Shown here: positions 1 to 7,726 of the stretch, in pieces
Layout: each line of letters begins with the position of its first letter
Numbering within the stretch: position 1 is the stretch's first letter
Origin: a virus
DNA length: 20,076 nt
Reading direction: 5' to 3' (one strand)
IMG/VR virus record: IMGVR_UViG_3300044675_000272
Span: 1-20,076 of that record
The notes under the pieces: generated by a model
Seen by the model: only the letters and a program-made list of their open reading frames with translations
Databases searched by the model: none
Told to the model about the DNA's origin: nothing
Program-made: the position numbers and the translations under genes

Positions 1-1676
1 CCGTCAATAACTGTACCAGCAGGTAATTTATTAGACCGAATAAGATCCGCAGTTATACCTTCTATTGATTTTCTAGCAGCATTTTTTGCAATGTCGGCTT
101 TGTCTGTTACCTCATAATATTCCCTAGCTTTTTGCGCTAAATCCATATATGGAATTTCAATTCCAGGATTTGATTTTCTAAACTCTTTAATATTGTTTTC
201 ATAATATCTATTTAATGTTAATTCTTTTTTTATTTTTGGCTCATCGTCTTTTGTTGCAAATGTTTGAACCTGATCTGGAGTTCCTGCAACTCTACGAATA
301 AAACGCCTGGCCTCAGTATCATCTTTTTTAACGCCATCCAATAGCCGACTGTTTAGCCTAGCAAACTGAGTTCCGGTCATACCTGTACGCTGAGCTAATT
401 TTTTTAGCTGATTAGAATCAGTAATATCTCCAAATACAATTTGGGTTTCAAGAGCTGCATATGCATATGGATCACCTTCTTTAGTTTCTGGCTTTAGAAA
501 ATGTTCAATCTGCTCTATAGATAAAACACCCATATTTGTTAACTCAACAGCTATGCCGCGCTTTTGTTGAGCTGATGTTTTTGGGTTGTGATAATCCAAT
601 AGCAATGTATTTGCTTTTTTAGTGTTTGAATCTTTTAATGCTTTGTCTGCATCTTGCTGTTCTTGTCTACGATAAGAAACATAAGTATTAAATTCCTTGC
701 TTATTTCTTCAATTGCTTTTGAATCTGTTAAAAACTCTTTTGCAATTTCACTAAGATCACCAAGGTTTCCAGAGTAAATAGCTGCTCTAGTTTTTGATGG
801 ATCTTTCAAGTAATCTTCTTTTCGTAATTCTTGTTTAATTGCGTCTAATTTAAAATCTCTAGTCTTTTGTTTATACTCATCAAAATATTTATTGGCCGCT
901 TCAAATCCAATACGCTCTGTTATTGCAGACTGGCTTAGCTGTTCAAATCCAGTTTGTACAATAGCGTTTAATGCTTTTGGATTAGTTTTTAAAGCTCTTT
1001 CATTTAATGTAATTACTTCATTAAAAGTGTTATCAAACTTTGTTCCTTGTATGCGTTTGTTGTATTCAGACTCTGCTTTTAATGCTGCTTTATATACAGT
1101 ATTACCATGCGTTGCCATTGTTGCGTTGTATCGATTTGCAGCAGCTGGATCCACCCCAACTAAAACTTCATAATGTGCGTTTGTTATTGTGTTTAATTTT
1201 TCAATTATATTTTTAGATGATGCGCTTGGATCGCCACGGTCAATGCCTTCTAGCATTTTTACCATTTCAGATATGCCTTGTTGCTCAAGTTTAAAAGCTA
1301 ACTCAGCACTTCTGGCTTTAACTACTGCTTCATTAAACTTGCTAGGAAGCATGCTTGCTAAACTTTTTTCAACCTTGCCATTTCTAACAATTCTTCCAGC
1401 GCCAATGTCTACATCTACTCCACCCTTCATATCAATTAATTGTTGCTCAGTAATTTGATTTTCAGCAGCCCATTTAAGACCTTCTTCTGAACGCAACTTT
1501 CCAGCATACTCAAATAAATTAGAACTCATGCGGTCAAGTAGTTGACCCATTGCTTGGCCATATTCTGCTTGAACCTTTCCAGCAAAATACTGTACAGGCC
1601 GAGGCTCAATCTGACGCATAGGCACACCGCCTGGTTGGCGTAGTTGTATATTTCCTGTATCTAATCTAGTGGCCAT
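1..1676 (-). CDS. Internal virion (ejection) protein, gp15-like, partial
   Basis: An open frame runs without a stop from an ATG at 1676 to the left edge, giving the first 558 residues of a longer protein. It is rich in Lys, Glu, Gln and Ala with long predicted helices and no membrane segment or obvious enzyme motif. Its place after tail nozzle and gp14-like genes matches the T7 order 11-12-14-15, so a large core protein ejected into the host during infection is the best guess; this rests on position and composition rather than on a recognised motif. It starts 8 bases after the gp14-like stop, with only a weak ribosome site (TTGAGAT). The gene is clearly more AT-rich than the packaging genes to the right. 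A lytic transglycosylase domain, seen in some ejection proteins, could lie in the missing part. Confidence 0.65.
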   Translation of the reverse strand, partial: MATRLDTGNIQLRQPGGVPMRQIEPRPVQYFAGKVQAEYGQAMGQLLDRMSSNLFEYAGKLRSEEGLKWAAENQITEQQLIDMKGGVDVDIGAGRIVRNGKVEKSLASMLPSKFNEAVVKARSAELAFKLEQQGISEMVKMLEGIDRGDPSASSKNIIEKLNTITNAHYEVLVGVDPAAANRYNATMATHGNTVYKAALKAESEYNKRIQGTKFDNTFNEVITLNERALKTNPKALNAIVQTGFEQLSQSAITERIGFEAANKYFDEYKQKTRDFKLDAIKQELRKEDYLKDPSKTRAAIYSGNLGDLSEIAKEFLTDSKAIEEISKEFNTYVSYRRQEQQDADKALKDSNTKKANTLLLDYHNPKTSAQQKRGIAVELTNMGVLSIEQIEHFLKPETKEGDPYAYAALETQIVFGDITDSNQLKKLAQRTGMTGTQFARLNSRLLDGVKKDDTEARRFIRRVAGTPDQVQTFATKDDEPKIKKELTLNRYYENNIKEFRKSNPGIEIPYMDLAQKAREYYEVTDKADIAKNAARKSIEGITADLIRSNKLPAGTVID

Positions 1677-1683
1677 GTTTATC

Positions 1684-2346
1684 TCAAGCTAATGTTGATG
1701 GTGCTTTAGCGGCAGACATTTTTTGGGCTTCCGCTTGTTTGGATGTTTCGCCGTAAACAGTAGTACCAAAATTAACTAGGCCGGCACCCAATGTGTATGT
1801 GCTCATTAAACCGCCTGTACGTTTAGTTGCTGCTGCTGCTTGCGTGTACTGTCCAGCCTGGGCTTTAGCTGCATACTTGTTCATTATGTTTTGAATCTCA
1901 GTAGACTCAAGCATAGCGCTAGCATCTTCAAATCCTAATACCATTGCAGCCAATGCATTAAAATCAGAAACACCAACATCCATTAATGCTGCTTGCGTAT
2001 TTTGCTGTTGGATAGCAAGCGCACTACCACCGCCATAATCAATACCATTGGCAGCAGCTCTAGCGCGAACAGCAGCATTTGATTCACGTTCTCTTCTTAA
2101 AATTGTATTGCCAGCAATCTTCCAATTCAATGCCTCTGTTTTTGCTTTTTGCAATAAACGTCCAGCTTGGATAGCGCCATACTCAGCGTCTAGATCTGCA
2201 CGTACATTGGCAACCTCAAGCGCATTCCTGGCTTGCAAAAGATAACTAGTCTGTTGTCCTATTGCTTCTGCTTTTTTTGCTTCACTAGAAGCATATGCTG
2301 TCAGCAGTCCAGCACCAGCCGTATACATTCCTGGAGTTATTTCCAT
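1684..2346 (-). CDS. Internal virion protein, T7 gp14-like
   Basis: A 220-residue Ala/Gln-rich protein. A glycine/alanine segment (residues about 7-20, MYTAGAGLLTAYASSE) is followed by a long amphipathic helix region and a conserved-looking block around residues 85-125 (RRERESNAAVRARAAANG, then GGSALAIQQQNTQAALMDVG). This pattern is typical of gp14-like core proteins, which are small, alanine-rich and insert in the outer membrane during DNA ejection of T7-like phages. It lies directly after the tail nozzle gene (one base between the nozzle stop and this start) and before the gp15-like gene, the T7 order. The start ATG at 2346 has GGAAC about 8 bases upstream. Function is inferred from composition and synteny. 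Confidence 0.7.
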   Translation of the reverse strand: MEITPGMYTAGAGLLTAYASSEAKKAEAIGQQTSYLLQARNALEVANVRADLDAEYGAIQAGRLLQKAKTEALNWKIAGNTILRRERESNAAVRARAAANGIDYGGGSALAIQQQNTQAALMDVGVSDFNALAAMVLGFEDASAMLESTEIQNIMNKYAAKAQAGQYTQAAAATKRTGGLMSTYTLGAGLVNFGTTVYGETSKQAEAQKMSAAKAPSTLA

Positions 2347-2347
2347 A

Positions 2348-4333
2348 TCAAGTTCCCGAATTTACTGCGACTCGGTAATCAAGACCAAGCAATGTCATCT
2401 TCAGTGGCAGGTTTTGCTCCACCTCAATTGCTTGCTCTCGGCTATACCCAAGCACGCCATTAACTCTTTTGATGCCTGTATATGTAGGCTCGGCAGCATC
2501 AAGCATTGGATTATCAAATAACCTAAATGCTATCGGCTGAGAATTAATAATCATATGTTGCGTATCTTTTAAAACAGCACTGATTTCTACAATGCGCTTT
2601 TTAAAAGATAACCTGGTGCCAGTTTGCAGCTTAATGTCCACCGGCATTGTCTTAACGTAAACAGTCATTGGCAAACCAACTTCATAGCTGGTTGTGCTTG
2701 CCCTATCAAAAGTAACTGAACCACCACCGCTTACGGTTTCGTTTGATTGAGGTATGCCATCAGTAATTACATTAAGAGCCTTACCAATATGTGGTAAGCC
2801 TGTAGCAGTAGCAGCAGCACCACCAGTAAAAGAGCAATCTGTAAAGACATCGTAACTAAATAGCTCAACAAAATATCTATCAACAGAATTAAATCTTCTT
2901 TTTGTTACTGCGTATATGGCGGTAACATCCACGCCAACATCAATAAAACTACCATCAGTAGTAAACTCAGACGGTGCGGTAATCTGCTGAGATCTCATGA
3001 TTGAAAACGCAGCCATAGTTCCATCAGTATCATTTGTCATCAGAAGCAAATCAGCTTCTTCTGTGCTGGACGCTCTACGCAATGCAATACGCTGCGGAGA
3101 CTTCAGCAGGTGGCCAGACATTAATGAGATACGTTGCGTGATATATGTCAGCTGCGAGTCAGAGAACACAAACTCGTTTAACGATTTACCTTGGCGCTGA
3201 ATGTATACAGTGCCAGTGTCTACAGATTGCACCCTAGTGCCAGGCTTCATGCCGTTTCTTGATACGTTCTTAAAAATAAACGTCAGCGGAGTTACTGGGT
3301 CAGTAGCATTTTGCGGCACATAGAATTCACCACCAGTAGTAAATACCTGGAAATCCCTAGCGCTTAGAATGTCAGTAATTACGTTGAGCTCATTAGTATC
3401 TAGCGTTGCTTCGACAGCATCATCATCTAGCGATTCGGTAGGTACAAAATCAAAAAACAAACCGATCTTGCTACCCCATATTGTTGATGGCCTAGACTTG
3501 GAGCCACCAAAATATAATCTTCCTTCGTGGAAACTTACCGTTCTTGGCCAGCCTTTGGTGCTCGACCACACATCCTCATAACCACTTTCTTTTTCCCAAT
3601 TACCATTGGCAATTGCTGTTGTGTTAAAGAATGGGTAATCAGTAATTACGTTAACAACAGTTGAGCTGACAAACTGAATAATCTTTGCCCTGCCTTGTGG
3701 CGTTGCATTGATGTACTGGTTAACATCACCTGCGCTAAATACAGCAGATGATGCAGTCAACGTAATGTTTCCAGACACTGCGCTAGGAGTTAGCGTTCCA
3801 GCTGGATTGTTATAAGCAATAGTAAATGCATACTTTGGTATGTTATCAAACGTAATAGTAGTTGCAGTCCAAGTAGCATCAGTTCCACCGCGCACAATCT
3901 TTACCGGCTGCAGATCTGGGTGAACCACAATTAATGTATCTGCCGATTGCGTCCAGCACATATCATCAACCATATCTGATGTAATGCTGGTGGCCAGGTA
4001 ATTGTTTGCCCCACCGTTAATGGCAGCAATCACAGCGCCATTTTTAATGACGTACATTCGCTGGTGCGTAAAGCACAGCATGTAAGAATCGGAAACAGAG
4101 AATTGAAACGGCACCAGACGCACGCCATTGCCGGCACTCGGTGTGCTGCTATTAGGCAGCTCCAAGATATGCTTGGTGCCTGGTCTACGCCTTAACCCAC
4201 CCTGCGGTTGAATCAGCACATTGGTGGCTTTGGCTAGTGCGTTATTGTATTGGTCGAGCTCTATCCTGGATCGCAGCAAAGGATCCAGTTCGCCTGTACT
4301 AAAGTTAGACTGAATGTCAACAAAGCGTGGCAT
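2348..4333 (-). CDS. Tail nozzle protein, gp12-like (tail tubular protein B)
   Basis: A 661-residue protein expected to form the distal nozzle of the short tail. The N-terminus carries the family signature: NFSTGEL at residues 10-16, SRIELDQYNNAL around 22-33 and GGLRRRPGT at 45-53, followed by beta-rich sequence typical of the nozzle platform and propellers. Length fits the family (about 600-900 residues). The start at 4333 overlaps the tail adaptor stop by one base (TAATG), with GAGGA just upstream, so the two are translationally coupled. Three copies of an NVITD pentapeptide are encoded by nearly the same 14 bases (see findings). Adaptor and nozzle together build the short tail tube beneath the portal. 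Confidence 0.9.
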   Translation of the reverse strand: MPRFVDIQSNFSTGELDPLLRSRIELDQYNNALAKATNVLIQPQGGLRRRPGTKHILELPNSSTPSAGNGVRLVPFQFSVSDSYMLCFTHQRMYVIKNGAVIAAINGGANNYLATSITSDMVDDMCWTQSADTLIVVHPDLQPVKIVRGGTDATWTATTITFDNIPKYAFTIAYNNPAGTLTPSAVSGNITLTASSAVFSAGDVNQYINATPQGRAKIIQFVSSTVVNVITDYPFFNTTAIANGNWEKESGYEDVWSSTKGWPRTVSFHEGRLYFGGSKSRPSTIWGSKIGLFFDFVPTESLDDDAVEATLDTNELNVITDILSARDFQVFTTGGEFYVPQNATDPVTPLTFIFKNVSRNGMKPGTRVQSVDTGTVYIQRQGKSLNEFVFSDSQLTYITQRISLMSGHLLKSPQRIALRRASSTEEADLLLMTNDTDGTMAAFSIMRSQQITAPSEFTTDGSFIDVGVDVTAIYAVTKRRFNSVDRYFVELFSYDVFTDCSFTGGAAATATGLPHIGKALNVITDGIPQSNETVSGGGSVTFDRASTTSYEVGLPMTVYVKTMPVDIKLQTGTRLSFKKRIVEISAVLKDTQHMIINSQPIAFRLFDNPMLDAAEPTYTGIKRVNGVLGYSREQAIEVEQNLPLKMTLLGLDYRVAVNSGT

Positions 4334-4947
4334 TAATTCCTCACTGCAATTAAGCTGAAATCCTCAATGATTCTGATTGGGTTACTCTGGCCATCCACCT
4401 GCATGCACTGCCTAAAATAACCACCTCGGCCATTCTCGGACGGATCTCCAACAGCAACATTACGCCATTTGGTAGACTTCTCTTGCTGCTCAGTAATCGA
4501 TTCTGCTATGTGCCAGGCAACCATGTATTTCAACAGCTGCACAAAGTATGCTGGCATTGCAAATTCAGCAACGCTATATTGATAGTCAATATAAACGCTG
4601 GTCAAGTTTGTCAGCATTTGATCGCCCTGGATCTCCCAATCTTTTTGCACTGGAGCGCCAACGGATGCTGAATTATATACAGCTCTAGGACCGGCAATAC
4701 GGTCACCAGGCAACTGGTATGCATACTTCCAAACGCTACCAGGAGCTGTCACCAGCTGAGCCAGCTGGATCTTTTTCATGTTGAATGACCATGGATACAT
4801 GACTAATGTACTGTCCCTAATATTTGGATAGAGTCGATCACAGATCGAGCTCTCGTCAGTACCATCATTAAATGATGTAATTGCCTTGGCTCCAATCATC
4901 AGGAGCGCATCAGCACAAATACGAATACCAGTATCGCCAGCTGCCAT
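4333..4947 (-). CDS. Tail adaptor protein, gp11-like (tail tubular protein A)
   Basis: A 204-residue protein of the head-to-tail adaptor family that docks on the portal ring and carries the nozzle. Recognisable parts are the N-terminal ICADALLMIGAKAI (about residues 10-23), then SICDRLYPNIRDSTLVMYPW (about 34-53), WKYAYQLPGD (about 73-82) and a C-terminal helical part. This is the usual size and layout of gp11-like proteins (about 180-210 residues). AAGGAT lies about 5 bases before the ATG at 4947. It is preceded by a strong intrinsic terminator (4970-4998), so its expression probably depends on read-through or a separate promoter. Confidence 0.88.
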   Translation of the reverse strand: MAAGDTGIRICADALLMIGAKAITSFNDGTDESSICDRLYPNIRDSTLVMYPWSFNMKKIQLAQLVTAPGSVWKYAYQLPGDRIAGPRAVYNSASVGAPVQKDWEIQGDQMLTNLTSVYIDYQYSVAEFAMPAYFVQLLKYMVAWHIAESITEQQEKSTKWRNVAVGDPSENGRGGYFRQCMQVDGQSNPIRIIEDFSLIAVRN

Positions 4948-4969
4948 GTTAAATCCTTAATGTAATAAA

Positions 4970-4998
4970 GGGCTACCCTTGTAATACAAGAGCAGCCC
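4970..4998 (-). terminator. Intrinsic terminator after capsid/91-residue gene unit
   Basis: On the minus strand a 13-base-pair stem (two G-T wobbles) with a three-base ATT loop is followed by TTTATT. Arms on the plus strand are GGGCTACCCTTGT at 4970-4982 and ACAAGAGCAGCCC at 4986-4998. It lies between the stop of the 91-residue gene (5019) and the tail adaptor start (4947). The T-tract is imperfect, so partial termination with read-through into tail genes is plausible. T7 likewise has a terminator after its capsid gene. Confidence 0.75.
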
Positions 4999-5018
4999 CG
5001 TATTTGATACTAACTAAA

Positions 5019-5294
5019 TTAGTCAGTATCAGTTGCGCTAACAGTTGTGCCATCAGCAATATCAACAACACCAGCTGACGAAACTGCATTAACGTAAGTC
5101 AATACAAGGCTAGGAGTTGTGCTGTCATAAACAAAGATAATATCGCCAACTTTTAACAGCGATGCAATGCTGTCAAAATAACTAACGGTATTAACAGTTG
5201 CTTGTGTATCAGCTGTTTTATAAAGATACATTGATGGTGCATTACCTGCTTTAGCAGCGCAGACAGTGACCAGACCAGTTGAAGAAAATGCCAT
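5019..5294 (-). CDS. Small virion protein, possible capsid decoration protein
   Basis: A 91-residue protein, mostly short hydrophobic stretches alternating with Ser/Thr/Gly, so probably beta-rich; no cysteine pair, membrane helix or catalytic motif stands out. It sits immediately downstream of the major capsid gene (14 bases apart) with a strong ribosome site (AGGGGGT before the ATG at 5294), and the two genes share a transcription unit closed by a terminator. Such position and translation strength suit an abundant head decoration or stabilising protein, but this is an inference from context. I recognise no named family with certainty. Confidence 0.7.
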   Translation of the reverse strand: MAFSSTGLVTVCAAKAGNAPSMYLYKTADTQATVNTVSYFDSIASLLKVGDIIFVYDSTTPSLVLTYVNAVSSAGVVDIADGTTVSATDTD

Positions 5295-5308
5295 GTTAAC
5301 CCCCTAGA

Positions 5309-6151
5309 TTAAGACTCGCGGCAGGTAATCTGAACGATACCTTCCGCATCAATGGTGATGGCACCGGCTGAGAATACCTCGTTGACCAACCAGCTGGTTT
5401 TCTCAGCAATGTAGTTGATCTCAGTACGCATGCCAATACCTTCCGCATAGCCAAGGGCATCGCGGTGGAAAGCAAAGCAAACACGATCCAACGAACCATC
5501 AATTGCCAAACCACCTTCTGCACGATCACCCAGTACGTGGAACTTGAAACCCATATAGGTATTCAGTTCGCCCTGAACTAAAGCCTTAACTGTGTTGAAA
5601 TCCGACGATGTAACAGTGGTTTCAGACAACAAGTTAGCCAAGCCATTAGCATGGATAATGATGTTACGGTTATCTGGTGGAACATTGTTTTTGTCCATCA
5701 GACGCTTAGCTTCGCGCAACTTGGCAATGTTCATATTGCTGTCAGATGCGCCAATGTCGTTAGACACTGTCAATGATGTGCCAGATCCTGCGAGAGCGTC
5801 CAGGATCAATTGATCTTGGCGGCGACCCATAGCACTTGCAACTACTTTAACCAACTCAGAGCGCTCGTCAAAATTGACTTTAGCCTGGCTGAAAATATCT
5901 GAATACTCAGCTGCATTCCAATCCTGCAAAGTACAGGTAACGGAACTAAAGCCAACATTCAGCGGTGTTATATCAGTCTGAGCAATGCGCAGAGTAGCTG
6001 CACCCTTACCGACTTTAGGAAATTTTACTGTGCTGCCCTCTACCCCGCGACGCTGACGCACTGCTGGAACCAACATAGCCGATGCTTGATAGGCTTGTTT
6101 GACTTCAGCGTCGAACAGGGTAACAAAGGCGTTTGATAAAGAAACGGCCAT
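5309..6151 (-). CDS. Major capsid protein
   Basis: A 280-residue protein expected to adopt the HK97 fold and build the icosahedral head. Typical features for podovirus capsids are the N-terminal helix (VTLFDAEVKQAYQ, residues 10-22), the arginine-rich loop that follows (RQRRGVEGSTVKFPKVGKG), the block LQDWNAAEYSDIF and the later RRQDQLILDAL helix. It follows the scaffold gene and precedes tail adaptor and nozzle, the T7-like order. It is translated from a strong site (AGGAG seven bases before the ATG at 6151) and is set off from the scaffold by a terminator and a long leader. Shorter than T7 gp10 but within the range for related podovirus capsids. Confidence 0.9.
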   Translation of the reverse strand: MAVSLSNAFVTLFDAEVKQAYQASAMLVPAVRQRRGVEGSTVKFPKVGKGAATLRIAQTDITPLNVGFSSVTCTLQDWNAAEYSDIFSQAKVNFDERSELVKVVASAMGRRQDQLILDALAGSGTSLTVSNDIGASDSNMNIAKLREAKRLMDKNNVPPDNRNIIIHANGLANLLSETTVTSSDFNTVKALVQGELNTYMGFKFHVLGDRAEGGLAIDGSLDRVCFAFHRDALGYAEGIGMRTEINYIAEKTSWLVNEVFSAGAITIDAEGIVQITCRES

Positions 6152-6336
6152 TTTGATACTCCTAGTTTATTGACAAAAGGTTATTTGTCGCGCCGGTATG
6201 CCAGGTATTCTGGGCCGATTGCTTGTCGGTTACGCCGACCAAACGTCTGCTCCACAGCGGTTAGGGTTCAACAGATATCTATTGAATAAGCCTGATAGCT
6301 TTTTACTCTTGTTCTTTTTAAAATGCAAGCGTAAAA
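6152..6336 (-). promoter_or_regulatory. Capsid leader region with inverted repeats
   Basis: A 185-base gap between the scaffold terminator and the capsid start. It holds a 20-base near-palindrome at 6267-6286 and a small hairpin (GTCGG at 6225-6229 with CCGAC at 6235-6239) whose arm could alternatively pair with CCGA/TCGG at 6215-6218. Because a terminator lies just upstream, a capsid promoter is expected here; I see no convincing sigma70 pair on the minus strand (the best, TTGCAT then TAAAAA 17 bases on, is weak), so a phage-specific promoter is possible. Confidence 0.5.
6267..6286. repeat. Near-palindrome with AGATATCT core in capsid leader
   Basis: TTCAACAGATATCTATTGAA: nine of ten base pairs are symmetric. 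The central AGATATCT is the same 8-base core found in the palindrome at 18293-18308. A protein-binding site is more likely than an RNA structure because there is no loop. Confidence 0.6.
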
Positions 6337-6356
6337 AACCCCGCATAAGCGGGGTT
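6337..6356 (-). terminator. Intrinsic terminator between scaffold and capsid genes
   Basis: A perfect 8-base-pair stem, AACCCCGC and GCGGGGTT around an ATAA loop, is followed on the minus strand by a run of T (the 3' arm ends in GGGGTTTTTT). It starts 4 bases after the scaffold stop. It should stop leftward transcripts arriving from the portal/scaffold genes before the capsid gene. Confidence 0.88.
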
Positions 6357-6360
6357 CTGA

Positions 6361-7143
6361 TTATCCGAAAGCCTGGTGAAATAGGCGCTCTACTTTTTGT
6401 CGGTAGGCTGGATCTGATTGGTACTTAGGATCTCCAACCATTGCTTGGAGCTCTTCTTTGCTAGGAGTGCCAGCGCTTGGTACAGATTGAATTGGCACGC
6501 GACCTTCATAAGTCTCACGCACTTTCATCAGAGCTCGCAGACCAGTGGCAGTGCCGCCCATAATCTTGAACTCCTCAAATTCATCTGGTGACCAGATACC
6601 CTTTTTAACCAAACCCCGGCCCCAATCAACCATATCTTTAACCATTGCCTGGCCATTTGGTCCTAGCTTTTCCATCTCCACCTTTGGATCCACCATATCG
6701 GATGACATAACGGATTCTGCTGTGGATCTCAGCTTAGACGCTAGATCATCAAACTGAGCCTGGCTTATTCCATTATCTGTAGCCCAGCTAACCAAGCTAG
6801 CAGCCATTGGATTGTCATTAGCAGTCTGAGCGCCCAGGACGCTTACATCATAGTTGCCATCAGCTGGGGCATTGTGCTGACCTTTAGATATCTTGCCTCG
6901 TAGATCTTTCCAGCTTTTGGCCATACCTTCAAGATCTGGCTCGTTACTGTCTTTTTTCCAGAAATTCTCTGGCCACCAATCTGGACGCTCAAGCGGATCT
7001 TCTGGGCTTGCTGATACGTCAGTGGGATTAGACCTATGTTCTATTTCTGTGTGCTGCGGATTTGCTTCTGTTTCTTCGTGCGCTGAAACATTGTCTAATA
7101 GGCCAGTGCTGCCACTGGGTTCGACGCTGGTTTCTGTGTTCAT
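6361..7143 (-). CDS. Capsid assembly scaffolding protein, gp9-like
   Basis: A 260-residue acidic, low-complexity protein. The first 50 residues are Ser/Glu/Asn-rich and probably disordered. The block PERP-like segment ERPDWWPENFW (about residues 52-62) is a hallmark of this scaffold family, followed by helical sequence and a basic C-terminal helix (YRQKVERLFHQAFG) of the kind that binds the capsid shell. It guides coat protein assembly and leaves the procapsid. Position directly before the capsid gene supports the call. Start at 7143 overlaps the upstream stop in an ATGA junction with AAGGAA upstream. Confidence 0.88.
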   Translation of the reverse strand: MNTETSVEPSGSTGLLDNVSAHEETEANPQHTEIEHRSNPTDVSASPEDPLERPDWWPENFWKKDSNEPDLEGMAKSWKDLRGKISKGQHNAPADGNYDVSVLGAQTANDNPMAASLVSWATDNGISQAQFDDLASKLRSTAESVMSSDMVDPKVEMEKLGPNGQAMVKDMVDWGRGLVKKGIWSPDEFEEFKIMGGTATGLRALMKVRETYEGRVPIQSVPSAGTPSKEELQAMVGDPKYQSDPAYRQKVERLFHQAFG

Positions 7144-7403
7144 GGGTTCCTTGCTCGGTAGATGCGTGCCTCAATTTCCCGAATAATGCTGTTCTGTCCT
7201 TCTCGGTAGAAAGCATAATCGGCTGGAGAGCCAGGCACAGCGACAGGCTGCTCCAAAATTGTATCTCTCATGTACTTCATTAACTTGGCACCGTCCTCTG
7301 TACCAAACACTCTAAGGTACAAACGATCAGTGTCCTTGCGATGCTGGTCCACATTACGTATATCTTTAGCCTGGCCAATAGCCTCTAGTTCATCCCAGCT
7401 CAT
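7140..7403 (-). CDS. Bbp19-like small phage protein
   Basis: An 87-residue, probably helical protein. The central sequence (LRVFGTEDGAKLMKYMRD, then GSPADYAFYREGQNSIIREI) resembles the Bbp19 family of short proteins coded beside the portal in BPP-1-like podoviruses: a segment ending in F-x-T/S-x-D/E-G, then the AxxREGQxxxI block. Molecular role unknown; by position it may take part in head assembly. It is joined by 4-base ATGA overlaps to both neighbours (7400-7403 and 7140-7143), indicating coupled translation with the scaffold gene. Confidence 0.7.
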   Translation of the reverse strand: MSWDELEAIGQAKDIRNVDQHRKDTDRLYLRVFGTEDGAKLMKYMRDTILEQPVAVPGSPADYAFYREGQNSIIREIEARIYRARNP

Positions 7404-7726
7404 TTAGGATATCCAACTGGCTTATCATTCTTGTCAGCAAATGGTGACTTGCCTTGCTTGATCCTGGTAGATGCGTGATCGACAGCTTTTTGAACTATAC
7501 TTGGTGGCATCTTGTCCATAAATGTTTTTGAGCTAGGGTCATTATTTAACAAGTAATTAAACTCCTGCTTTGTCAGGTTTGGCACAATTAATGGGATCTC
7601 TGTTTCTTTCCCATTTAATCCAACACCAATACTTATTTCTGTCATGACGTTACCATCAGGGCGCTTGATTTCACCAAAAAACCCAGATCCCTTTGGAGTG
7701 CCATCGGGCCTATTCCCATAATCCAT
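7400..7726 (-). CDS. Conserved phage protein of unknown function
   Basis: A 108-residue protein whose pattern I recognise from many podoviruses but cannot assign a role to: NRPDGTPKGSGFFG near the start, EISIGVGLNGKETEIPLIVP in the middle and IVQKAVDHASTRIKQGKSPF near the end. No membrane segment or cysteine motif. The ATG at 7726 overlaps the portal stop by one base (TAATG) and has GGAGG about 8 bases upstream, supporting both reality and start. Its fixed place between portal and scaffold suggests a head-assembly or virion role; this is inference only. Confidence 0.78.
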   Translation of the reverse strand: MDYGNRPDGTPKGSGFFGEIKRPDGNVMTEISIGVGLNGKETEIPLIVPNLTKQEFNYLLNNDPSSKTFMDKMPPSIVQKAVDHASTRIKQGKSPFADKNDKPVGYPK

